A stretch of DNA of 64,000 nucleotides. It comes from Aphis gossypii. Lineage: Eukaryota > Arthropoda > Insecta > Hemiptera > Aphididae. The position numbers and the translations under genes were made by a program. Every line of letters starts with the position of its first letter. Position 1 is the stretch's first letter. Below, one piece after another: positions 53,566 through 64,000 of the stretch. The DNA lies in contig NC_065530.1 of NCBI RefSeq assembly GCF_020184175.1, positions 48,957,260 through 49,021,259 of the forward strand, given 5' to 3'. The notes beneath the pieces were generated by a model. It ran no database searches and was not told the origin of the DNA. It saw only the letters and a list, made by a program, of their open reading frames with translations.

Positions 53566-56500
53566 CTATATTAATAAATATGTTCTTGAAATGTGTAACA
53601 TCATACTTTATAGATTTTATTATCCGCTTAAATTTGCTACTGATTTCTAAAACACTTATATTTTTGTAATGATTGAATCGTTTTTTATACAGTACCTTAA
53701 CCATATTTTTTTATTCAGAAGTGATTTTTATTTAACAGAAATTATATTGACGAATGATGAATTTAAATAATTATTTTCAATCTTTTTTTTTTTTTAATGT
53801 TATTTCTTACAAAATAAAAACATTAAAATAAATTAAAAATGTGTGTATCTTTAGATTTAAAAACGGATTTTTTAATTTAAATGACAAGATTATTTAGTAG
53901 TATTTGTTTTTTCATATAAAAAAGGATGTCACCAAAAATATGCAAAAAAAAAATTAAACTGTAATATTATTATGATTGATACTATGATTAAGTATACAGT
54001 GTATATACCTACCACAAAATAATAGAAATGTAGTTTTCTTTTACTAAAATATTATGTTTTTTAATTAAATTAACACAAACAAAAAAAAAAAAAATGGAAT
54101 ATTGATATAGCAAATAAAAATAGTAAATTAATCTTCTTCATTTAGTGGAATGATGTTAAGGTGAATAATATGTTATTATTGTATTCTTATACCCATTTCT
54201 TTTAATAATATTAATATAGAATTTGATTTTAATATTATTCATATATTAGTATATTCGTAAAACGAATATAATAATATATAGTATAAATACTTAATTTAAA
54301 GTTAATTAGCCACTCTATTCTACTTACAGTTATATTTACTGAATAATAATCCAAAAATTATAAAATATGAAATGAAGGAAAAATAAATGTAATACGCATT
54401 ATAAATAATGTATAATAAACTCATATTGTGATTATCCATTTTGTATAATAGACATTGAATACTATTTAAGTAAGGGTATTTATCGTAATTAACTACATAA
54501 ATGGGTTAAGATTATTCTTTTCTGAATACCATTTTTAACTTGAATGTACACACACGTACGTAAACACACACATTCTCAAACAGATACACTAGTTTATCCA
54601 CTCATTATACGGAACATGAAAAAAAACATTGTACGATTATAAAGCTTGAATATTTTTTGTATCTTATAAGTATTAATAAATTAACAAATTAAACAACATT
54701 ATTGTTTATAGCATTAACTTTGTTTTTTTTTGTTTTAATTTCGCTGCATATTTATCTTTAAATGCATTTTAATACAATATAATGTAAATTGAATAGGTTT
54801 ATTTTAATATTACCTCGAAGTAACGTATTATAATAAAGCGAGTATATGAATGTGTATCATTTGAAATATGAGTACATTACAAGATAAAATAATTAAAAGG
54901 CAAGTGAAACATTTTCCTACGAACAACCCAACCTTTTTCTTCGTGGTACGTTGACAGTTTTAATCGTTCTGCTACCATAATTTCTGTGCCTACATTTTCG
55001 TATTTTATAGAATAGAAGATAAATACAGTAAATATTTGTACAAAAAAAAAAGGTCGCTCTTTTGGTAGCAGGTTTCAAGTGTTCTTTGACATTGAGTTTA
55101 TTATAATCACTATACTTAATGGATGATATTATATGAAATACAATTTCAATGTTAAATGTCTGTAAATGAAAAAATAACTAAAGAAACAGGCGAATCAGCT
55201 TATATTTCTAAGAACATCTTATAATATTATATTGCATTTAAAATATAACTAGTATTTTTTTATTAAATTCTTAGGTTATTGTTTTAATATTTATTGTATA
55301 ATAAATGTTTTAACTAACTTTTGTCGAAAACTTCTCACATAATATTTATACAATGTAAGATGGATTTATCGTATGTATGGAATAAAACAAGTGTAAGTAT
55401 TTTAAAATTGTTAATGTATTCAGTTAATTATTCTATTCACATTGTCCATATTTTCTATTGCTCAATATAAATATTTTAAAAATATAACAAAATAATCATT
55501 TAAAGATAAATATTGTTATTTTACTTTTTAATATATAATTTCATCAAAATTTAAGCTAAAACGCTAATAAAATATAAATGTTAGTTTTTTTTCTAGTTTC
55601 ACAAAAATGTAACAAAACTTGTGTTATTTTTCAAAGCTTTGGGTAAGAATTTCTAAAGATTAAAAACTATTTTTCAACTTTAATATAATAATTCATTTTT
55701 CGTAATTTTGAAGGTATTTTTAACAACACTTATTAAAAAAAAAAGATCATGAATATAAAATATTTTCGATATTTTAAAAGGACAACATTTGAGGATTTTT
55801 GTATTAAATTTTCAACTATTTGGCAGTGAAAATTTTATCAACACGACCACTGTAAAAAAAAAAACTAAAGTAAGTCTTTCTCTGTTTACCTGTTAAATTA
55901 GCATCAGTATTATTGTATATTGTGTATTTGACACAGTGATACAGAACAATAATTATAAGCTCTTTGTTTTTTTTCTATCAAAAAAAGTTGTTTAACATCC
56001 TTGTGTATTCAAGTTGTCTTAATTCTTCTGAATTTTCCAAAAACAGTGATGTGACCCGATGTTTTATAAAAATAAGCACGTATGGTGTTTATGCGTCATG
56101 TCGGGATCGATTGTAGATGCATTTGCCGTAGAAGACCCGAAGTTAGACCCGGGAAAAAAACCCATTATCTATTCTTCCTACTTTCCTAACAGTTGTTTGT
56201 TATTAGTTTATTACCATCTTTACGCCTCTCCATAGTACCCACAACATATTCGATAGGTGTGATACCGTGTTTCCTGACAATAGCGTTTGCAGATAAATAC
56301 TGAGAATATTGTCTTAAGATTGGAATCTTGAAAACATAACTAAAATAAATACCTAACGTTTTAGTCGTACTGCAGTATAATATATATTTGTATGTTTTCT
56401 TAATAATGATTTTTAAACGTCAATATATATATATTTATATGCATTTTTAACTGTCATATAAAGAAAAATATATTGAATTAGCTAATAAAATATAATTGTT

Positions 56501-59500
56501 AAATAATTTAAAAATTAATGGTATAATAATAAATTAATGGGAATTAGTGATAAATATGTAATATGTATGCATTCAAGGCAGTTTTCTTATCACTCAACAT
56601 TTTAATTATAATATTATTAATTTAATACAAGGATTATTTGAAAAACTAAACAAAAATGCATACACGAAATGCGCTTAACATCGTTATTGTTAAATGTATA
56701 AAATCGTTTTGGTTAGCTGTATGGGAAAAACAAAAGGGTTATTTATACAATACTAAGTACAATAAATGAGATTACTGTACATTGTTATAACTTCGTCTTA
56801 TATGGGAAGCATAATGTTAGAATAAAAATATGTTGAAAATTTGAAATTATATTAAATAATAGATCTCATTAAAAATACATTCCATGGAAATACTTTAGAA
56901 AGCTTTACATTAAAATGAAGTAAAAAAAATGCAATTAAGATTTGTATAAATGATTATAATCCCATGTCAATACACTTAACAGAATAATGCATTTATTAAA
57001 AAATCTACCAAATTAAATAAATAGAATTATTTAATCTGTTTTGGATTAAACTTCTAAGGCCAATTACGCCTTGATACCTTGAGTTAAGAAGAAACGTTTT
57101 TTTTTACGTTTCAAACGAAAAATTTTCACAAAATATTGTATAAAACAATATATATCACTAATTATAATAATTTTACTAACTACAACATCAATACTTATTT
57201 ATTTTACTTAAAAATTGGTAAATCAATAAAATTAATGACCAAACAACTATATGCATAATTTATCATTTTAACTACCAGCTAATTTACTTTTTAAAAGACA
57301 TTACAAAAATTATAATTTGTAAGTATATTTAATTTTATTCGATATCCATAAAACAACATTAAATAGATACTTCTTACACCTAGTTCAAAATTATTTGTTT
57401 ATTATCGGATTATTAGCTATAGGTATTAACACAAAATGCCTAAGTAATGTGTAATTTTTACGACGTAAGAAAGTTCTATAGTAATTAACATAGTCAATAA
57501 TTAATTATATTCGTGTATAGTTTTGAAATTATATTGTAGGAATCAAAATTTAAATATATTTTTAACTCAAGTATTTATAGTATTGATATTATAAAATAAT
57601 TTATTGAAATATACAAATTTACTTCAATATTATAATTTTACAGAAAATAGTTTATCATAGTTATACTTATTTGTAATCTTATGACGTACATAAGTGTCAT
57701 GTGGCAATTATAACCTTAGGATTTTGTGATAGGGTCGACAATTTTATTGGAAGAGCTGGAATTGACACTGTTAAAATTATTTTATCTCATCCTAATAAGC
57801 AATGCTGTATATTATAAAAAAAAAAAGACAAAATGTTCTTAAATGTAGTTGTAATTTGAGATTTTTGTCAAATTGAAATTTGACAAGCTTAATGTTTGAA
57901 TTCATTGAAAATTATTGTATACAATAGTGTCGAATACTTGTATAATGGTTTTATATTATATTGTATACTTCTATTTTGAAAAATAATAAAAATAAAAATG
58001 TATAATGAATGAAATATGACATAAAGTATCACTGAAATATAGTTTTGAACATAGCATCAAATCACAACAAATCTATAACAGTTTTATTAGTAATAATCCT
58101 CATATTTTTATATCAAAGTTTATTTCGTTTTATGGAAAATAACCATGATATTATTCAACGTTCTAATTAATTTATAATTTATACGTCATACAAAATACAT
58201 AAATATTTTATTTCATAATATTCATTGTAGTATACGTCAAGGGGAAAAAATCATAAAAAAAACATTAAATTATATTGTATGTTTTATTAAAAAATATATA
58301 TTATATATTCATTTTTTCTATTAATATTACCTTTTTTTCATTGAAAATTTAATTTTTGACAAGACCTTAACATAACTACTTATAAAGTTATAAATCTTAT
58401 CTTTATTTCGAGTGTAGTGTGTATTAAAGTTCTTAAAATTCTAAAAATTTACTGATAGTAAAATTATGATGAAATTTGTTTGTGTCACCGCCATATTATT
58501 CATATTATATTAAAATAATATAATATGAGAATCGAGTTTATATTATTTTATTAATTATTACATATTATTTTCAATTGATAAAAAATCAAACTCTGTCTTA
58601 TGTTGACTTAAGCAAAGTAAAATGATTGTCCATCGCTTAGCTCATTATTACTTTAGTTTCCAAGATGAATTAGTTTTTTTCTCTTTCCGCATTCTAATAA
58701 TACAGTATAGTAATAAAATATTTAGATTCACTTTCATTGTGAATTGAAGAAAAGTGTTAAAAAAATCCCGCATATAACTAAAAGGACAATGTTGAACAAT
58801 AATAATTTCCACCAAGTGCTTTTGTCGCAATTTCTTTTGTACACAATCAACTTCACAACAACTGGAATGATTTATTACAGACAAACACCAGAGTCTGGCC
58901 AGAATAACTTTTCTTGGCATGTGCACTTGAAGGACCTACAATGACCACTAGGTCACTTAACACCATATTAAAACTGCTACCTTCGTCTCTTCCACCGACG
59001 ACTAATTAATTGTGAATATAACATAGTAAACGCCTTTTTCCATACTTTAATGTCATGAAAAATAATACTACAGAAATAGCTTAAAATACACTTGACATCT
59101 GCTGTGTGTATTTGCAAATACTTCCGTTCCCGTAAACGAATTATTGAAAAATATTACATTACTTCGCAGGATATTTGACTCTTATAATTGACAATCGATT
59201 AAATGTTATTCACGACAACTTTGGATTTTTAACTGTTTAAATTATTAATTACACTATTACCAGTCTTGAACGAAATAATTTTAATTTGTATTCAAATATT
59301 TACATAGGTGGACATTTATTTAGAATACGCATTTGAATACTTTCAAAGAAATAAAATGTAAAATACATTCTTAAATAATTTTAAAACATGAATTTTTTTC
59401 CAAAAATTAGAATTAAGAAAACTTTTAGAATGATTAGAAATTAATGAGATTGTAACAATAATATAAATAAACTGATTAAAAAAAATTGTTTTGTCAGAAA

Positions 59501-61950
59501 TGTTATGCTAATTTTTTAGCTTAGAAAAATAATATAATTAACAAATCATAAAAAAGTTTAAAATTAGATTTTAAAATTTTTTATTTGAATACTTAAATTG
59601 AATAGTTTACAAAACTGAGAAATACAATATATCAATAAGTTATCAATGATTTTAATGATATAACTATTAAATAAAATTAATAACGACTATATTAATACAG
59701 TATAATATAAGTAAAAAATAAAAAAAAAATATATTACTATGTACTAACTTAAATTATAAGTACTATAAATACAGACTTTGATGGTGAATATTTTAAAGAA
59801 CATTGCTGTTTTTGTCAAGAAAAAAAATTGAATTTTACAATATTACAACAATATCGTTTTTTTTCTATTTAGGTACCTTAATAAAATTAAATATTCAAGT
59901 GCAAATCTACTATTGTATTGCTATCATATTGTTGAATAATATTTGATTACATTTTATTTTAACAAAAATAAATTTTAAACTTTGTAAAGACTTTCATTGT
60001 TAAAATTGTTTTTGGATTCATTTAAACTATAGTGTTAGATTATATACAGGGATAAATTTAAATAAACATTTAAAGTTGAATTACTTTCTTAATATACTAT
60101 CAAAAAGTTTGTTGTTAGTTTTAAAATGTCTATACTTTTCTATAAGACTGTGGTTGATTGATAAATATTTAGTTATATAATATATATCATTTTTATATTA
60201 TTATAAAGATGCATAGCAATGATAATTGTTTATGTATTTGTGTATAAGAAAACTGTGTAATAAAATCATTTGGTAATATAGTAATAAGGACACATTTAAC
60301 AGCATCATGTTTTAAATACTATAAAAAAAAATATATAATATCAAATTTAAAATACCTTACGTCAAGAGCAGAGAACAAAATAGTTTAACCGATTTATTTT
60401 GAATGTTTCTAAAAAAATATACATAATATGTCAGCTATTTCAGTTAAAATAAACTTTATTGGTATTTTTCTTGAAACATGTGTACAAAATAACATCAACT
60501 GGTTTACGTATTAAAAAAATTGTATTGATATTGAAAAACTAAGCGCAATTTATAAGAAATATTAAGCCAAAGTGTATCCAGGGATTTATTTTATACGCAT
60601 CTTAAAAATAATATATTGAACATACACATCGTTAAAAAAAATACATTGATAATTATTTCTTATCATATAATATGGCAAAAATATCCTATAAATTATAATA
60701 TTATGACCGATTATTGTATTATCATAGAACAATGATTAGTCATATATTCGTATTACATTGATATGTATAAAATATTATAGTAATTATAGTCAAAATGCTA
60801 GTTTGCTGACTATAGTTCCTATGTGTTTATCAGGTCTGCTTGAATACATTTGTACGTATAAATCTTTTTGAGTGGTGAATAAAATATTATGAGAAGGGTT
60901 AAGTTATTATTTATTATCTAACTACACAATACATTTAACATTATTTGTGCTATATAATAAGTATATACGTGTACGCTAAATAAAATAATATTGAAACTTA
61001 AAGTAAGAACTCGGCATTTGAATAGAATTCCGTAAATAAAATGTTTTTTTGATGATTTAAAAATGGCATACAAATGTATACATTAATTTAATGTATTACT
61101 TTAATTTAATTAGAACATACACAGTTGATATTAGGACGTACAGTCATACATATGATAGTCTATTTGCTTTAGGCTAAAAATGAAACGTAAACCACTCGAG
61201 TGCACTGAAAACGTTTCAAAAGGTTAAACAGATTACCTGGAGCTTTTTATTAACATTAGAAATATATCCTTTTATTGTGTATATAAAATTATTTGCTAAA
61301 ATCTCTACCAAATAAATAAAATATGTTTAAAGAGTCCACCATTTTATTAAATGATTTATTTTGTTTCGACCATGAAATGTTTTTTTACTATACATAAGTA
61401 TGTTATTATTATATCATTTTAAATTCTCACATTTGTTTGTTGATATATAATTTTTGGTATACTAAATGCACTTCAAAGTAAAAAGGTTATACTTAATTAT
61501 TCAGACATTGTATTTTATTTATTGTACATCTTAAAAGTTTAAATATTTTTAATAAATCTTAAACATTTTAAAAATCTTAGTATATATTTTTTTTTTTACT
61601 TACTTAAGGCACGTTTAAATAATTTACAAGAGCAATAAAACTATGTACACTAAATAAAATAGTGCAATTTATTATTAAGTTGAATCTATTTTAAGTTGCT
61701 AATATGTGTTACATAAAATCCTGATAAACAAAAATAAAAATTGCTATCATTATAATAAAACTACTCCAATCATTACATCACTTAAAACTTGAAATTTTTC
61801 ACAACTCGAGTAGGTAATACACCATTGTTATTTATGAGTTAAGTACAGGATAAACTGAAAGTGCGCCGAACCACACACACTCACCACTCTTATATTTCAC
61901 AAGCAAGGCTATTCTATTTTAATTTTTTTTATTTAAAAACTGCTATAAAT

Positions 61951-61982
61951 CTCCCTCTAACTCTCTCTCTCTCACTCTCTCT
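61951..61982. repeat. CT-rich polypyrimidine tract
   Basis: Imperfect CTCTCT run (CTCCCTCTAACTCTCTCTCT and onward) with TCT/AGA pairing to the AAAAGAGAC that follows. Confidence 0.9.
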
Positions 61983-62574
61983 AAAAGAGACTTCTAAGTG
62001 AATTAAGTTAATTACCAATAATATTTATTTATTTTATGAAATTATAACATGTATTATTATATAATATTTTTACAGATAATTTAAAGTTTGAAAGTGTATT
62101 TATAATACGAGTAACTACCTACCACTCATATAAACTTTAAATAATTATATGAATATATATTTATAATATTTATAATCAACTATTTGTTCGAATTTAAATT
62201 TAATGTTTTTAAATATAAAATATTCTGTTAATTGAAAATATATTTCATATTCAATTAGGTACAGAAAATATTCATTTTATTTTTACCTTCTTACTTTGAA
62301 TAATTTGATATTTTATGTAAAAATGTATGAGAAACAAAAAATGTTAAATATACAATACAAACAGCATAAAAAATATTCAATTAAATGAATTACTATTTGT
62401 GAGTGGAGATATTTAAAGATTTGTATATAACATTTCGATTTGATTCATTCTCTATTCTATATGAAATAAAATATGTAAATATATATATGCATACTGCTTA
62501 TACAATTTGTTTTTGGTCAACTCGTTATTGACATTTATGATATCCTTTCAAAAACAAGATCATTTATACACATT

Positions 62575-62775
62575 TTATATACATATAAAAAAATAATTTT
62601 TGTTATTCATCCTGCGAGCTTTATTCATATTAACCACTGTAACGGAATAGTCGATTTTGTTTTTTTTTCTGCCTACCCACTGAAAGGCTGCTTCTATTTT
62701 CCATTTAATATCAGTCAGCATACATTTTTGTTCCCATTTAAATGTTATTGGACATTTGTTTTCAAAAGGGTCCAT
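62575..62775 (-). pseudogene. Minus-strand coding-like fragment, 66 aa, unknown
   Basis: On the minus strand an ATG at 62775 opens 66 codons to a TAA at 62575; an upstream in-frame TTG at 62781 is not needed. The peptide starts MDPFENKCPITFKWEQKC and continues with a Lys/Trp/Asn-rich tail containing three Trp in all. The first half has the look of a structured cytosolic protein, the second half is basic. No domain is recognised. A stop lies a few codons upstream, so if it is genic it is a truncated copy or an exon with an unrecognised acceptor. Confidence 0.28.
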
Positions 62776-63556
62776 TTTCAAGGTAGCTTAATGACAGATC
62801 CTCATTGCAGGAATAGAGTTAATAAAAACTTTATTTTTATTTTATTTGTTTAAAGTCTCGAAATACGAGCATATTCGACATAATAGTACCATTCAAATAA
62901 ATATGCTTGTGGTGTGAGTTAGATGGATAAAACTTTAAATAAGCTCTGACGTCAGTACGAAAATTATTCAAGGAGGGGAAAAAAAGTTATATGTCTCTTT
63001 GGTATTTTTTTCTCCGTTTCTAGCATAAATTGCTACTATTTGACAGTGTAGAGTCGTTAGGCCACAATCCAATGAAATGCATTAAACAAATTTATATTTT
63101 ACCAAAGTGTCAGTTTATTTAAGTTTTATTTTATCTGCATTTCTCTCTATAATGGATAATAATTAAAACATTCAACATTAGAATAAATAATACTAAATGT
63201 TTGTAAGATGAATTTTTGTTTTTTTTTCACCAACCTAGACCCTTATAAATCGAATATTATTTAAATAAATGTAACACACTCATTGTCTGTATCAGTTTGA
63301 AAGTTAATAGTTTTATCTACAGTTGGACTTATAGTTTATAATACTATTTTATAGATACCTACCGAATATGTAATAATATACTATATAGTATTTCCCATAA
63401 GTTAGATAATAACAATGTTATTTAGAATTATATGCGACCATCCTGATTACCTTCTACTATTTATAAGCATTTCAGAAAAATGTATATAATCAATTTTTCA
63501 TCCATTATATAATTATATATTATATTATGTTGTCTTGTAATTAATTTAAATTATGT

Positions 63557-63775
63557 AAGGAAAAAATCCACCAAAAATCGTCCATACTTTTTGAAAAAAT
63601 AAGTGTTTGACTTTAAAATTATCACTTTGTAAACTATATAGGTATGGTAGTGACACCAACTATGGTGGAGAATGAACTAGTGAGTATCCCGCCAAAATCA
63701 TTAATTTACTATGTGTCGTCTGGTGTTGTCGTTGAAAAACACATTTTTTCAAAAAAAACAAACGAATTTTTGTTT
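63557..63775. repeat. Weak inverted repeat, possible MITE
   Basis: The reverse complement of about 63563-63615 (AAACACTTATTTTTTCAAAAA ... GATTTTTGG, interrupted) resembles 63738-63775 (AAACACATTTTTTCAAAAA ... GAATTTTTG). Between the arms is a GC-richer unique stretch with GTGACACCAACTATGGTGGAG. The ends are not defined and A/T runs inflate the match. Confidence 0.3.
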
Positions 63776-64000
63776 CAAGTAGTCATTTTGATGTTTGGTG
63801 GAGCCATTAAAAGGTACCAATGAATATCATTATTTCTGACAAAATAGGTGTTTAATAAAAAAACTTAGTTTTTTTTATACTATGTCGAAACCGTTAAAAA
63901 ATATAAATGCTTTATGATTTATGTGACTTTTCAACGATGTCGTAAATATTCAGCATTTAAAAAATAATTAACACTTTTTATGATTTTGTCAACATTTAAT

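Larger units (their letters stand above)
47950..64000 (+). other. Downstream intron or unresolved 3' part of the gene
   Basis: Exon D ends with a strong GTAAGT donor and in phase 0, so the gene must continue. No convincing following exon was found, so most of this 16 kb is probably intron. It carries a frameshifted pseudogene at 53173-53565, two minus-strand coding-like fragments (52145-52366 and 62575-62775), a CT tract at 61951-61982 and a weak inverted repeat near 63557-63775. A weak candidate exon at 50176-50215 is described under findings. Confidence 0.5.

Noticed and set aside
53713..53770. TTTATTCAG followed by an open block ending in TAA as a terminal exon
   Set aside because: The needed phase does not match exon D, and the sequence may belong to the decayed coding fragment upstream.
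58648..58944. Overlapping frames on both strands (92 and 66 codons)
   Set aside because: They are open in opposite strands over the same bases, and neither peptide is recognisable.
1..64000. tRNA, rRNA, CRISPR arrays, riboswitches, bacterial operons
   Set aside because: No T-loop plus D-loop arrangement, rRNA-like block, spaced repeat array or tandem bacterial genes were seen; the window is eukaryotic intron-rich DNA.

Overview
The window is extremely AT-rich eukaryotic DNA. Homopolymer and AT/TA runs are common, open reading frames are short and mostly chance, and spliceable coding blocks of about 100 bp are separated by introns of 8 to 25 kb. The frequent GTAGGTAGGTATA and TAGGTACCTA words, together with the repeat families present, suggest an insect and most probably an aphid. 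That assignment is an inference from sequence style, not from a search.

The only gene I can support lies on the + strand and runs through the window. Four internal exons (4133-4240, 12723-12811, 22197-22313, 47852-47949) have proper AG acceptors and GT donors, and their reading phases fit end to end. They encode a cysteine-rich extracellular polypeptide: the tail of one EGF-like domain, one complete EGF-like domain split by an intron, a divergent Cys-rich module, and a Cys-free segment that may begin a SEA-like or other beta/alpha extracellular domain. Each exon carries one N-glycosylation sequon. The N-terminus and the C-terminus lie outside the window or in exons I could not recognise, so the family name is left open.

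Layout: 1-4132 is intron or upstream DNA with a broken ORF1-like retroelement fragment (1869-2233) and a pair of adjacent stem-loops. 4241-12722 and 12812-22196 are introns with microsatellites, a 175-bp pogo/Tigger-type MITE with TA target duplication (21600-21774) and a decayed LINE tail. 22314-47851 is a 25.5-kb intron with a 560-bp hAT-type non-autonomous element with terminal inverted repeats and an 8-bp target duplication (39972-40531), an inverted-repeat element with a repeated TGCGCAATCGTG word (about 41055-41650), a 31-bp tandem duplication and several GC-richer islands. 47950-64000 holds a frameshifted pseudogene (53173-53565), two weak minus-strand coding fragments and probably the next intron of the same gene.

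I did not find rRNA, tRNA, CRISPR, operon or prokaryotic features, and I see no clear evidence for a new multi-gene system. The items most worth checking are the identity of the EGF gene, the inverted-repeat element at 41 kb, the pseudogene at 53 kb and the GC-richer islands inside the giant introns.
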